A stretch of 64,000 nt of DNA from Amycolatopsis alba DSM 44262 (GCF_000384215.1 NZ_KB913032.1:6967605-7031604), one strand, 5' to 3'; shown: positions 18,246 to 27,121, counted from the first letter of the stretch. Notes: generated from the letters alone by a model not told the origin. Numbers and translations: made by a program.

Positions 18246-18739
18246 TCAGCCGCCGGTGAAGGTCAGGGTCCGGCCACCCAGCCAGACCACGTTCTGGAGT
18301 CGGCGAGAGCGCCACCCCGCCACAGATCCGTGTGACGGCGACCCAAGGGGAGCTTCACGTGCACCACGTCGCGGGTGAACCGGACCGTGCCCTCCAGGTC
18401 GGCGAACCTCGTCATGGCGAGGACCGGGTCCGGCGTCTCGTGTTCCCGCCACAGCTGCCAGGCGATCATGCCCAGGGACAGCGACGCCGCCAGCGCCACG
18501 GAACGCTCCAGTTCGCGATCCGGCAACACGGGTACGAACAACGCCCGCACGAGTTCGTCCAAGCGGGCAGAGGCGAGTCCAGCGGCCAGCCGAGGATCCA
18601 CCCCACCCGTTGTCCACAGTGGACTCCGACCGACCAGACGGGTCAGGGGATCGTCATGCAAGGGGCGGACGTCCGTGAGGAAACGAACGAATCGCCACTC
18701 ACGAGCTCGCTGGACCGGCCGCCCACCGCCGCTTTCCAC
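18246..18739 (-). pseudogene. Frameshifted eCIS-neighbour gene
   Basis: From GTG at 18739 the frame encodes about 150 residues, including RSPLWTTGG, a helical middle and HVKLPLGRRHTDLWRGGAL, then leaves frame and stops at 18263. Restoring one C near 18290 (GACTCCAG to GACCTCCAG on the minus strand) gives ...ALADLQNVVWLGGRTLTFTGG and a stop at 18246, two bases before the ATG of the ATPase fragment. The perfect operon spacing after correction argues that this is a real one-base deletion, or a sequencing error, rather than chance. Function unknown; I associate it with eCIS only by position and a vague family memory. Confidence 0.55.
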
Positions 18740-18750
18740 TTCCCGCTGAC

Positions 18751-18803
18751 GTTGTGAAAGCCACTTTCACAACGTTGAAGGTTGCGAAAGTGGCTTTCAC
18801 AAC
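18751..18803. terminator. 53-bp imperfect palindrome (terminator)
   Basis: Two 23-base arms (GTTGTGAAAGCC...CAAC at 18751-18773 and its complement at 18781-18803, one mismatch) flank a 7-base loop. A second inverted repeat (CTCGTGAGTGGC at about 18840, complement at about 18873-18884) follows. Together they lie downstream of the aldehyde oxidoreductase operon ending at 18889 and probably terminate it. The sequence differs from the 55-bp family. Confidence 0.6.
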
Positions 18804-18888
18804 CCCGCACACCGCCGGACGGCGTCGGTACAGGGGTCGCTCGTGAGTGGCAAAGCCGGTCACAACCCCGCAGCCACTCACGAGGTTC

Positions 18889-21063
18889 TTAAGCCTCCTC
18901 CAGGAGATCCTCGATCTGGATCGGGATGTGCCGCACCCGGATGCCGGTGGCGTTGTGGACGGCGTTCGCGACGGCCGCCGCCATCCCGACGGTGCCGATC
19001 TCGCCGATTCCCTTCGCGCCGACAGGGTTGTGCAGCGTGTCCGGGTACTCGACGAAATGGACGTCGACCTCGGGGATGTCCGCGTTCACCGGAATCAGAT
19101 AGCTCGCGAAGTCACCGTTGGCGAGTCGGCCGTTGGCCTCGATCTCCAGCCCTTCGTGCAGCGCGGCCGACACACCCCAGATCATGCCTCCGACGATCTG
19201 GCTGCGAGCCGCCGTCGAGTTGATGATCCGGCCTGCGTCGAACACGCCGAGCATGCGGGACACCCGGATCTCGCGCGTCCACTTGTGCACGCGAACTTCG
19301 CAGAACTGGGCACCGAAGGAGCTGAACGAATGCTTCGTCAGCTCTTCGCCTGGCGCCGACGAACCTGTCACAGAGATCGACGGGCGGTTCAACGCGCGCA
19401 GCAGCTCACCGAAGGTCATCGTCCGGCCTTCGGCGAACACCCGCCCGTCCGCGTAGGAGACGTCCTCGCCCGCGAACGGCGCACCGGGGGCCGCCGCCAG
19501 TTTGACGAGGTCGTCGATCGCCTTGGCGGCGGCGATCATGATGGCCGATCCCGCGCTCGCGGTGGCCGTCGAGCCGCCGGACATGCCACCGGGCGGCAGT
19601 GTCGAGTCACCGAGCCGCGGAACCACACGATCGGGTGAGATGTCGAGGGATTCCCCGCCCACCAAGGAAAGTACGGTCAGCAGTCCGGTTCCAGGGTCCG
19701 CCCCGCTGGTCGCGACGACGGCCGTGTCGTCGGGCAGCAGGGTGACCTCGACCGTGGCCGGGAATCGCAGCGCGGGGAACATGGCGGTAGCCGTGCCCAT
19801 GCCCACCAGCCAGTCCCCGTCGGTCCTCCCCTGTGGCGAACGATCCGCCCAGCCGAAGCGGGCCGCGCCGACGCGGAAGCATTCGTCGAGATGTTTGCTC
19901 GACCATTGCAGATCGTTGCCGGGCGGCGCGTTCGAGTTGTTCCGCTGGCGCAACTCGATCGGGTCCATGGCCAGCGCCACCGCGAGCTCGTCGATCGCGC
20001 TCTCCAGCGCGAAGGACCCCGGCGCCTCGCCCGGCGCCCGCATGAACGTCGTCGGCGGGATGTTCAGCGGCACCATCTTCTGGCTGATGGCCAGGTTCCG
20101 GGTGGCGTACCACTCGCGCGAGGTGCCGTGCGACGTCGGCTCGACGAACGACCGATCCGCCGGCGTACTGCACCAGGAGTCGTGGCGCAGGGCGTTGAGG
20201 GTGCCGTCGTGCTCCGCGCCGAGCGAGATCTTCTGCACGGTCGCGGCGCGGCCCGCCGTCGCGGTGAAGACCTGTTCCCGGCTCAGCGCGGCCTTCACCG
20301 GCCGGTCCAGGACCCTGGCCGCCGCGGCGGCCAGGAAGGCAGGCGTGGACGTGCGGCCCTTGCCGCCGAACGCCCCGCCCACGAAGGGGTTCACCGCATG
20401 CACTTCGGACGGCTTCGTGTCCAGCGCGGTGGCGAGCTCGGCCGCCTGAATGTCGGATCCCTGATTGCCGCTGTGGATCGTCAGGCCGTCGGGCCCCCAC
20501 ACGGCGACCGCGGAATGCGGTTCCATCGCGGCGTGGTTCTGGGTCGCGGTGGAATACGTGGCGTCGACGACCACCGGACTCGCGGCCAAGGCGTCCTCGA
20601 TGGACTCGACCCCTGGGGCGAGGACCTCCAGCGACGCCGGCACGCCCCTCGATGCCGGTGCGTCTTCAGCCGAGGCGAGGCCGTCCTGCAGCGAAGTCAG
20701 CGCCGGCCGGGCCCGATAGGTGACCGCGACCAGCATCGCCGCGTCGCGCGCCTGTTCGTAGGTCTCGGCCACGACGAAGCCGATCGGCTGGCCGTAGTAA
20801 GCGACTTCCTTGTCCTGCAAAGGAACCCAGGTGTCGCCCAAGAACGCCGTCGCAGGTGTGCGCAGCTCCAGCGGATCGAACGGCGAGTACACGGCGAGCA
20901 CGCCCGGAGCGCCCTTCGCCGCCGTGACCTCCATCGCCTCGATCTCGCCGTGCGCGATCGTGCTGAGCACGACGTAACCGTGGACCAGTCCGGGGAAGTT
21001 GTGGTCCGCCCCGTACTCGGCCCGGCCGGTGACCTTCAGCGGCCCGTCCAACCGGCTGGTCAT
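18889..21063 (-). CDS. Molybdopterin-binding subunit of aldehyde/xanthine-type oxidoreductase
   Basis: 724 aa from ATG at 21063, which overlaps the stop of the FAD-subunit gene (ATGA). Domain order is the ADP/aldehyde oxidase alpha/beta domain (GRAEYGADH), then the two Mo-cofactor domains with GGAFGGKGRTSTPAFLAA, FMRAPGEAPG and the C-terminal GAKGIGEIGTVG carrying the catalytic Glu. The length and the partner subunits match the PaoABC/YagTSR type of aldehyde oxidoreductase. No Tat signal is seen on any subunit, so unlike E. coli PaoABC it is probably cytoplasmic. A TetR gene is divergent from the operon. Confidence 0.9.
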   Translation of the reverse strand: MTSRLDGPLKVTGRAEYGADHNFPGLVHGYVVLSTIAHGEIEAMEVTAAKGAPGVLAVYSPFDPLELRTPATAFLGDTWVPLQDKEVAYYGQPIGFVVAETYEQARDAAMLVAVTYRARPALTSLQDGLASAEDAPASRGVPASLEVLAPGVESIEDALAASPVVVDATYSTATQNHAAMEPHSAVAVWGPDGLTIHSGNQGSDIQAAELATALDTKPSEVHAVNPFVGGAFGGKGRTSTPAFLAAAAARVLDRPVKAALSREQVFTATAGRAATVQKISLGAEHDGTLNALRHDSWCSTPADRSFVEPTSHGTSREWYATRNLAISQKMVPLNIPPTTFMRAPGEAPGSFALESAIDELAVALAMDPIELRQRNNSNAPPGNDLQWSSKHLDECFRVGAARFGWADRSPQGRTDGDWLVGMGTATAMFPALRFPATVEVTLLPDDTAVVATSGADPGTGLLTVLSLVGGESLDISPDRVVPRLGDSTLPPGGMSGGSTATASAGSAIMIAAAKAIDDLVKLAAAPGAPFAGEDVSYADGRVFAEGRTMTFGELLRALNRPSISVTGSSAPGEELTKHSFSSFGAQFCEVRVHKWTREIRVSRMLGVFDAGRIINSTAARSQIVGGMIWGVSAALHEGLEIEANGRLANGDFASYLIPVNADIPEVDVHFVEYPDTLHNPVGAKGIGEIGTVGMAAAVANAVHNATGIRVRHIPIQIEDLLEEA

Positions 21064-22022
21064 CAGCGGCTCCCCTCGGTCAGTTCCAGCAGCGCGCGGA
21101 CGATGGTCCGGCGCAGCAACGACGGTTTGAATCCGTTCGCGGACAACGGGCGCGCGCCCTCGGTGGCCAGCGCCGCGGCCTCTTCGAAGGTGGCGACTGT
21201 CGCGGGCGCGCCGCGCAAGGCCTCCTCGACCGCGGGCAGCCGCCACGGCACCGTCGCGACGCCGCCGGCCGCGACCCGCGCGTCGACGACGCGCGAATCC
21301 TCGACCTGCAGCGCGACCGCGGCGGAGCACAGCGCGAACTCGTAGGACTGCCTGTCCCGCACCTTGACGTAGGTGGAGTTCGACGCCCAATCCAGCCGTG
21401 GCACGACGACCTCGGCGATCAGTTCGCCGGGGCGCAGGTCGTTCTCCACCTCGGGAGTGTCGCCGGGCTGACGGTAGAAGGAGCCCAGTTCCACGGTGCG
21501 GGTCCCGGCCTCGCTGACCAGCCGGAGCCGCGCGTCGAGAGCGACCAGGGCGACGGCCACGTCACTGGCGTGGGTCGCCACGCACGCGTCGCTCGTGCCC
21601 AGCACGGCGTGCATCCGGTTGGCGCCCGAGATCGCCGGGCAGCCGCTGCCGGGCACCCGGCGGTTGCATGGCATGGCGACGTCCCGGAAGTACGAGCAGC
21701 GGGTGCGCTGCATCAGGTTCCCGCCGATGCTGGCCATGTTCCGGATCTGCTGGGACGCGCTGAGCAGCAGCGCGCGGGAGATCGCCGGATACACGCCGGG
21801 ATGTCCGGCGATGTCGCTCATCCGCTCCAGCGCGCCGAACCGCAGCCCATCCGCGGTGTCGATGCCGTGCAACGGCACCGCGTTGATGTCGAGGACGTGC
21901 TGTGGGGTGAGGACGTTGAGTTTCATCAGGTCGACGAGCGTGGTCCCGCCTGCCAGGAACGTGCCGGGCGAGGCGACGGCGGCCTCGACGGTCTCGGGTG
22001 CGAGCAGCTCAAAGGGACGCAT
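21063..22022 (-). CDS. FAD-binding subunit of aldehyde/xanthine-type oxidoreductase
   Basis: 319 aa of the CO-dehydrogenase medium-chain type: [13 protein letters not shown] and [17 protein letters not shown] hold the FAD diphosphate sites. A cysteine-rich insert ([24 protein letters not shown]) corresponds to the extra 4Fe-4S site known in the PaoB/YagS subgroup. It relays electrons from the 2Fe-2S subunit to FAD. It overlaps the 2Fe-2S gene upstream by 14 bases and the Mo subunit downstream by ATGA, so the three are co-translated. Confidence 0.9.
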   Translation of the reverse strand: MRPFELLAPETVEAAVASPGTFLAGGTTLVDLMKLNVLTPQHVLDINAVPLHGIDTADGLRFGALERMSDIAGHPGVYPAISRALLLSASQQIRNMASIGGNLMQRTRCSYFRDVAMPCNRRVPGSGCPAISGANRMHAVLGTSDACVATHASDVAVALVALDARLRLVSEAGTRTVELGSFYRQPGDTPEVENDLRPGELIAEVVVPRLDWASNSTYVKVRDRQSYEFALCSAAVALQVEDSRVVDARVAAGGVATVPWRLPAVEEALRGAPATVATFEEAAALATEGARPLSANGFKPSLLRRTIVRALLELTEGSR

Positions 22023-22461
22023 CGGCCCGCCTCGCCTGCTCGATCGCCGCGACGATGTTCGGATAGGCCGCGCATCGGCAGAGGTTGCCGGACATGAACT
22101 CGCGGACGTCCTGGACGTCCTGCTCGACGGCGGCGACCGCCGACATGATCTGCCCGGACGTGCAGAATCCGCACTGAAGGGCGTCCTGGTCGACGAACGC
22201 CTGCTGGACCGGATGCAATCCGTCCACTGTGGACAAGGCTTCGACCGTGGTCACCGGCTGTTTCACGGTGGCGGCCAAGGTGAGGCAGGAGAGCACCGGC
22301 CGACCGCCGACGTGCACCGTGCAGGCGCCGCACTGGCCCCGGTCACAGCCCTTCTTCGGGCCGGTGACGTCGAGCCGCTCCCGCAGCGTGTCCAGCAGTG
22401 TCACCCCTGGATCGACACTCAGCTGTTCCGTCCTGCCATTGACTTCGAGAGAGATGTCCAC
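22009..22461 (-). CDS. 2Fe-2S subunit of aldehyde/xanthine-type oxidoreductase
   Basis: 150 aa with both iron-sulphur sites of the family: the plant-type cluster ([12 protein letters not shown]...LSC) and the helical-domain cluster (QCGFCTSGQ...[10 protein letters not shown]). It carries electrons between the Mo site and FAD. First gene of the operon; its start at 22461 is preceded by AGAGATGTCC context with a weak ribosome site (AAAGAGAT). Two palindromic TetR-type operators lie 73-130 bases upstream. Confidence 0.9.
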   Translation of the reverse strand: MDISLEVNGRTEQLSVDPGVTLLDTLRERLDVTGPKKGCDRGQCGACTVHVGGRPVLSCLTLAATVKQPVTTVEALSTVDGLHPVQQAFVDQDALQCGFCTSGQIMSAVAAVEQDVQDVREFMSGNLCRCAAYPNIVAAIEQARRADASL

Positions 22462-22533
22462 TGGATCTCTTTCCGCCGATCGTGCGGGCCGGGGGCCCGA
22501 CGGCGTAGGTTGCGTGGTGGGAGTCTGTTCGCG

Positions 22534-22589
22534 AATTGGAGCGGATATTCATCCGCTCCAATTTTCAAGCTAGCGGAATGCAATCCGCT
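22534..22589. promoter_or_regulatory. Two TetR operators, AGCGGA-N6-TCCGCT
   Basis: The first site lies in 13-bp perfect arms (22534-22546 and 22551-22563) and contains AGCGGA-N6-TCCGCT at 22540-22557. The second copy of the same pattern is at 22572-22589. Centres are 32 bp apart, three helical turns. They lie between the oxidoreductase operon and the divergent TetR gene. Confidence 0.75.
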
Positions 22590-22684
22590 CCGCAATGTCG
22601 TTGCCCGCCCCTGGAGTCGCTCCAGGTCTCCTGGGTTTCTCGGCTACATTCACCGGGGAACGGGATCGGCGGACAGGAGGGGCG

Positions 22685-23284
22685 ATGACGACGGGATCGG
22701 TGAATCCCCGGCGTGCGGACACCCGCCGCAACCACGAGCGCATCCTCGCCACCGCGGCGAAGTCCTTGGCCAGGTCGGGCGAGGTCTCCTTCAACGCCAT
22801 CGCGAAGCAGGCCGAAGTCGGCGTCGGCACGGTGTACCGGCACTTCCCGACCCCGGAAGCACTCATCCTGGCGGTCTACGAGCGTGAAGTGCGCCAGCTC
22901 GTCGACATCGTGCCGACCTTGCTCGAAAAGCACCCGCCGGAGCAGGCTTTCCGGACGTGGGCGACCGACCATCTGGCGCACTACATGATGACCAAACGCG
23001 GCCTGGCCGACGCCCTGCGCGCCACGACCAGCTCACGCGGGGAACTGCCCGCGGGAGCTTACGAGGCGATGGTCGGCGCCGTCTTCACACTGCTGAAGGC
23101 CAACATCGACGCCGGCACCGTCCGCGCGGACCTGAAACCCGAGACCGTCCTGCGCGGCCTGGGCGGCCTCCTGTACCTAGACCCGAAAGGCGAATGGCGG
23201 CGCGACGTGACAAGCCTCCTCGACCTGTTGTGGTGCGGGATGGGCACGGGTCAGGCGAGGACGGGCACACCGGCGCGCAAGTAG
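22685..23284 (+). CDS. TetR family regulator of the aldehyde oxidoreductase operon
   Basis: 199 aa from ATG at 22685 with AGGAGGGG directly upstream. The N-terminal helix-turn-helix is typical (FNAIAKQAEVGVGTVYRHFPTPEALI). The C-terminal half has the TetR_C_33/SbtR-like pattern (DHLAHYMMTKRGLADAL). It is divergent from the Mo-hydroxylase operon with two matching operators between them, so it most likely represses that operon and itself until an aldehyde or N-heterocyclic effector binds. Its 3' end overlaps the next, convergent TetR gene by 34 bp. Confidence 0.9.
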   Translation: MTTGSVNPRRADTRRNHERILATAAKSLARSGEVSFNAIAKQAEVGVGTVYRHFPTPEALILAVYEREVRQLVDIVPTLLEKHPPEQAFRTWATDHLAHYMMTKRGLADALRATTSSRGELPAGAYEAMVGAVFTLLKANIDAGTVRADLKPETVLRGLGGLLYLDPKGEWRRDVTSLLDLLWCGMGTGQARTGTPARK

Positions 23285-23850
23285 TCCAAGTACAGATCCA
23301 GCGCCGCCTCGAGGTGATCCGCGGATCCGGTGGACATCAGGATCGTGACCCCGCCCTGGATCGCGGCGATCAGTGCGGCCGAGGCGCGGACAGGGTCGAC
23401 GTCACGGCGGATCCACCCCGCTTCCCGCATGCCTTCGATGCCCACCTGGACCTGGTGTTGCCACTGCTCCAGCAGTTGCCGGGTCACCGCCTGCGCGGCC
23501 GGGGTATGCCTGCCGATTTCGGTGATCAACACCCCGAGCGGGCAGTGCACCCCTTGCCGCCGGTATCGCTCGACCACCACATCGCGCCATTGGTGCCACG
23601 CGTCCCACGAGGTCAGTTGCCCGAGGTACGGCTGCTGATCCTCGATCACCTGGCCCGCTTCCCATTCGGCCACGGCCAGCAGCAGCTGTTCCTTGCCGTC
23701 CGGGAAGTAGTGGAAGAGCTGGCTCTTGCCCGTTCCGCTGCGACGGCAGATGTCGTCGAGGGTCGCCGCGCCCACGCCGCGCTCGCGGATCTCCTCCGCG
23801 GCCGCGTCGATGATCCGCTGCCGCGTCGCGGCGCCCTTCTTCGTGAGCAT
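23251..23850 (-). CDS. TetR family regulator of the NTF2-like/epoxide hydrolase operon
   Basis: 199 aa from ATG at 23850. HTH region: ATLDDICRRSGTGKSQLFHYFPDGKEQLL. The C-terminal domain (HCPLGVLITEIG, AALIAAIQGGVTILM) belongs to the TetR_C_7-like group. The frame is open far upstream, but that stretch is antisense and operator DNA, so the ATG after GGGAGGT is used. Three related palindromic sites lie between it and the divergent operon starting at 24088. Confidence 0.9.
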   Translation of the reverse strand: MLTKKGAATRQRIIDAAAEEIRERGVGAATLDDICRRSGTGKSQLFHYFPDGKEQLLLAVAEWEAGQVIEDQQPYLGQLTSWDAWHQWRDVVVERYRRQGVHCPLGVLITEIGRHTPAAQAVTRQLLEQWQHQVQVGIEGMREAGWIRRDVDPVRASAALIAAIQGGVTILMSTGSADHLEAALDLYLDYLRAGVPVLA

Positions 23851-23871
23851 CCGACCTCCCGAATGTACCTG

Positions 23872-24033
23872 CCGGTACATTACACCGGGTCTGCGCGCGG
23901 CCGGGATCACGGGACCAGCAGCAGCTTTGCGGAGGCGCGTCGGGGCTCGCTGTCCGCGCCAAGGTAGGAGCAGAAAAATGGACCCGCAAGTACAGAACGC
24001 CAGGGTCGAAATCTGTACTTGCCGGTCCATTTT
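23872..24033. promoter_or_regulatory. Triple TetR operator region with a 21-bp-arm palindrome
   Basis: Site 1 is AATGTACC-TGCC-GGTACATT at about 23872-23891. Sites 2 and 3 are degenerate versions (TGGACC-N4-AGTACA and TGTACT-N4-GGTCCA) that form the two arms of one large inverted repeat (23975-23995 and 24013-24033; 20 of 21 bases pair around a 17-base loop). All fall between the divergent TetR and NTF2-like genes. Confidence 0.7.
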
Positions 24034-24087
24034 GTCTTCTGCATTCTCGACCGGGCCGAGCAAGCTCCGCCTATCGAAGGAAGACCG

Positions 24088-24534
24088 ATGCAAGACCTCG
24101 CCCGACTGGTGGCGACAGAGGACGTGCGACGAGTGATGGCTCGCTACGTCTACAACGCGGACCATCACCGCTGGGACGACCTCGCCGCCCTGTTCACCCC
24201 CGACGCGCCGTTCACCGCCTCCGCAGTGGACGGATCGGTTCAGGCTCGGATGACGGGCCGCGACGAGATCGCGGGACAGCTCAAATCCCGCAACCACCCG
24301 GATTCCGTGCTGGTACATCACCTGTACTCCAGCGAAATCGACTTCGAGTCGGAGGATTCGGCCACCGGCGTCTGGGCGATGGAGGACGTCATCGCCAGGT
24401 CGGCGAACTCGCCCGGCGAACCCACCGGAATGCACGGCTACGGCCACTACCGGGTGCGCTTCACCAGGCAGGAAGGCCATTGGCTCATCGCCGGACTCCG
24501 CATCACCAGGCTCCGCCTGGACTGGACCTACTGA
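24088..24534 (+). CDS. NTF2-like (SnoaL/polyketide-cyclase-like) protein
   Basis: 148 aa. The start (LARLVATEDVRRVMARYVYNADHHRWDDLAALFTPDA) is the standard opening of the SnoaL_4 group of NTF2-like proteins, followed by the cone-shaped beta-sheet segments (VLVHHLYSSEIDF, HGYGHYRVRF, GHWLIAGLRITRLRLDW). Members act as isomerases, hydrolases or dehydratases on small hydrophobic substrates. ATG at 24088 has GAAGGA upstream. It precedes the epoxide hydrolase gene by 12 bases and is under the same operator array. Confidence 0.85.
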   Translation: MQDLARLVATEDVRRVMARYVYNADHHRWDDLAALFTPDAPFTASAVDGSVQARMTGRDEIAGQLKSRNHPDSVLVHHLYSSEIDFESEDSATGVWAMEDVIARSANSPGEPTGMHGYGHYRVRFTRQEGHWLIAGLRITRLRLDWTY

Positions 24535-24546
24535 CCTCGAGGAGAA

Positions 24547-25770
24547 ATGACCATGACCGACACTCTCGAACCGTTCGTCATCAACGTCGAGCAGGACGTC
24601 CTCGACGACCTCCGGTCGCGGCTGAAGGCGACCCGCTTCGCCCCCGATCTCGACAACGAGGACGAGGCCTTCGGGCTGAGTACCGCCTACCTCAAGCCGA
24701 TCGTGGAGTACTGGGCCGACGGCTTCGACTGGCGGGCCGTCGAAGCGCGGCTGAACAGCTACTCACACCATCGTGTCGACGTCGGCGGAACCCCGGTGCA
24801 CTTCATCCGTGAGCCCGGCAAGGGACCCGCGCCGATCCCGTTGCTGCTCATGCACGGCTGGCCGTGGACCTTCTGGGACTGGAGCAAGGTGATCCGCCCG
24901 CTCGCCGACCCTGGCGCGTACGGCGGCGACCCGGCGGACGCCTTCGACGTCATCGTCCCCTCGCTGCCCGGATTCGCGTTCTCCACCCCGCTGACCAACG
25001 GCAAGGAGAACTTCGTCAGCATGGCCGACCGGTTCCACACCCTGATGACCGACGTACTCGGCCATCAGCGCTTCGGCGTCGGCGCGGCCGACTACGGCGC
25101 GTTGGTCGGGGCGCAGCTCGGCCACAAATACGCCGACTCGCTCCACGGTCTCCACCTCGGCAACGAAATGCTGCTGACGATCTTCCATGGCGACCGCGCC
25201 TGGGATCTGACCGGCGGCGCACCGATCGACAACCTGCCAGCCGAACAGCGTGCCGACATGGTCAACTTCGTGAACACCTACGTGTCGCATGTCGCGGTGC
25301 ACATGCTCGACGGCCAGACGATCACGCACGGGCTGAACGACTCCCCGATCGGGATGCTCGCCTGGATCCTGAAGCGGTGGAAGAAGTGGAGCGACCAGAA
25401 CGGGGTGTTCGAGGACTCCTACCCGGTCGACCACATCCTCACCAACGCGACGATCTACTGGGTCAACCAAGCCATCGGCTCGTCGATCCGCGCCTACAAG
25501 AACGTCAACCGTCACCCGTGGCAGCCGTCGCACGATCGGTCCCCGACGGTGGAAGCGCCGACCGGGTTCACCTTCCACCTCGGCGACGCCGCCCCGCCGG
25601 GAGCCCACGACCGCGACCGGCGCGTCGCCGCCTTCAAGGAAGGGGCAGGCCACTTCTACGCAGACGTACGACAGGTGAACGTCCACGAGAAGGGCGGTCA
25701 TTTCGGTCCGTGGGAGAACCCGGAAGCGTGGATCCACGACCTGCGCGATACGTTCCGCCCGCTCCGTTGA
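24547..25770 (+). CDS. Epoxide hydrolase (EHN-type alpha/beta hydrolase)
   Basis: 407 aa with the epoxide-hydrolase N-terminal domain (FVINVEQDVLDDLRSRLKATRF) and an alpha/beta-hydrolase core. The oxyanion motif is LLMHGWPWTFWDW, the nucleophile Asp is in GAADYGALVG (a variant of the usual GGDWG), and the C-terminal His is in EKGGHFGPWENPE. Such enzymes open epoxides of lipids, juvenile-hormone-like or aromatic compounds. Co-transcribed with the NTF2-like gene; GAGGAG precedes the start. It ends 8 bases from the convergent OYE gene. Confidence 0.9.
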   Translation: MTMTDTLEPFVINVEQDVLDDLRSRLKATRFAPDLDNEDEAFGLSTAYLKPIVEYWADGFDWRAVEARLNSYSHHRVDVGGTPVHFIREPGKGPAPIPLLLMHGWPWTFWDWSKVIRPLADPGAYGGDPADAFDVIVPSLPGFAFSTPLTNGKENFVSMADRFHTLMTDVLGHQRFGVGAADYGALVGAQLGHKYADSLHGLHLGNEMLLTIFHGDRAWDLTGGAPIDNLPAEQRADMVNFVNTYVSHVAVHMLDGQTITHGLNDSPIGMLAWILKRWKKWSDQNGVFEDSYPVDHILTNATIYWVNQAIGSSIRAYKNVNRHPWQPSHDRSPTVEAPTGFTFHLGDAAPPGAHDRDRRVAAFKEGAGHFYADVRQVNVHEKGGHFGPWENPEAWIHDLRDTFRPLR

Positions 25771-25777
25771 GGGTAGG

Positions 25778-27025
25778 TCAGCTCACCTCTTGTTCCCTTG
25801 TGGACAGCCAGGAACGGTAGCCGCGCAACGCCTTCCGCTGCCGACGCTGCTCGGCGAGCAGCGCCAAGGCCGGGTGGGTGCCGGGCGCTGGACGGCGGCC
25901 GCGGGCGATGCGGCGCAACTGGTGCCGGACCTGCGCCATACTCGCGGCCGAAGCCAGCGCTTTGTCCGACCACGTCACCGGGCGCAGGTCACGCCCGGCC
26001 TCGCCGCCGTGCCGCCAGCGGTTCGGCAGATCCGGGGTGACGGAGAGCGCGGTGCCCATCCCGGCCAAGGCGACACCGCCGTCGAGGACTCGTTCGGCGG
26101 TGTCGCGGCGGGTGATGCCCCCGGTCAGCATCAACGGCAGCGGGCTCGTCTTCACCAGATCCCTGGCCAGGTCCAGAAAGTAGGCTTCGCGGGCCTGGGT
26201 GCGCGCGTCGGCGGGACGGCCGGACATCGCCGGGCTCTCGTAGCTGCCGCCGGAAAGCTCGACCAGATCGACACCGAGCGGCTCGAGCATCGCGATCACC
26301 TCGCGAGCATCGTCCGCGTCGAAGCCGCCGCGCTGGAAATCGGCGGAGTTGAGCTTCACCGCGACGGCGAACGACGAAGAGACGGCCTCGCGAACGGCGC
26401 GCACGACGTCCAGCAGCATCCGGGCCCGGTTCGGCAGCGAGCCGCCCCACTGGTCGTCACGCCGGTTGACCAGGGGCGACAGGAACTGCGACAGCAGGTA
26501 GCCGTGTGCGGCGTGGATCTCCACGCCGTCGAATCCTGCCTGTTCGGCCCGAGCGGCCGTGACCGCGAACCTCGCCACCGTGGCCTCAATCTGCTCCGCG
26601 GTCATCGCACTGGGGCGGCCGAAACGGCTGCTGTGCCGTCCGAGGTCGACGCCGACCGCGGACGGACCCCAGACAACGCCGGGCATGTCGGCCTGGACCT
26701 GGCGACCGGGATGGTTGATCTGCATCCACATCGCCGCACCGCCGGATTTGCCCGCCTTCGCCCACTCGGCGAACGGCTCCAAAGGCGCAACGGCGTCCAG
26801 CACCACACCGGCGGGACCGGTCAACGCCTCGGCGTGCACCATCACGTTCCCGGTGATCAGCAGCCCGGCCCCACCTTGACCCCAACGCCGGTACAGCTCC
26901 AGCAGGGACTCGCCGGGCAGCTGACCACCATCGGCCATGTTCTCCTCCATGGCCGCCTTCGCGATCCGGTTGCCCAGCTCCAGGCCGGACCTCAGCCGCA
27001 ACGGCGAGAACAGCGTGCTCGTCAT
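25778..27025 (-). CDS. NADH:flavin oxidoreductase (Old Yellow Enzyme family)
   Basis: 415 aa FMN TIM-barrel. It has NRIAKAAMEENMADG at the start, QINHPGRQV, GFDGVEIHAAHGYLLSQFLSP (His/His pair for carbonyl binding), YGGSLxNR-type WGGSLPNRARMLLDV, and the C-terminal phosphate-binding LTGGITRR plus GMGTALS. The family reduces activated C=C bonds using NAD(P)H. It is divergent from a TetR gene (27122) with palindromes in the 96-bp gap. The C-terminal 60 residues are basic and helical. Confidence 0.9.
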   Translation of the reverse strand: MTSTLFSPLRLRSGLELGNRIAKAAMEENMADGGQLPGESLLELYRRWGQGGAGLLITGNVMVHAEALTGPAGVVLDAVAPLEPFAEWAKAGKSGGAAMWMQINHPGRQVQADMPGVVWGPSAVGVDLGRHSSRFGRPSAMTAEQIEATVARFAVTAARAEQAGFDGVEIHAAHGYLLSQFLSPLVNRRDDQWGGSLPNRARMLLDVVRAVREAVSSSFAVAVKLNSADFQRGGFDADDAREVIAMLEPLGVDLVELSGGSYESPAMSGRPADARTQAREAYFLDLARDLVKTSPLPLMLTGGITRRDTAERVLDGGVALAGMGTALSVTPDLPNRWRHGGEAGRDLRPVTWSDKALASAASMAQVRHQLRRIARGRRPAPGTHPALALLAEQRRQRKALRGYRSWLSTREQEVS

Positions 27026-27058
27026 CCCGTTTCTCCTCTCGAGTCTCCCTCGGCTACC

Positions 27059-27107
27059 ATGTGTGCAGTGCTCACATTAACCAGATGATGTGTGCACTGT
27101 AAACATC
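27059..27107. promoter_or_regulatory. TetR operators between the OYE gene and its regulator
   Basis: Two dyads lie in the divergent gap: ATGTG-N10-CACAT-like at 27059-27077 and GATGT-N11-ACATC at 27087-27107. Both contain TGTGCA/TGCACT-type cores (TGTGCAGTGCTCACA and TGTGCACTGTAAACA). Confidence 0.5.
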
Positions 27108-27121
27108 GGGGAGAGTGATCC

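Noticed and set aside
23251..24480. 409-aa version of the second TetR
   Set aside because: The extra N-terminal part is antisense to the NTF2-like gene and covers the operator region; the HTH begins just after ATG 23850.
24763..25737. 324-codon minus-strand frame opposite the epoxide hydrolase
   Set aside because: Shadow frame; the plus strand has the catalytic motifs.
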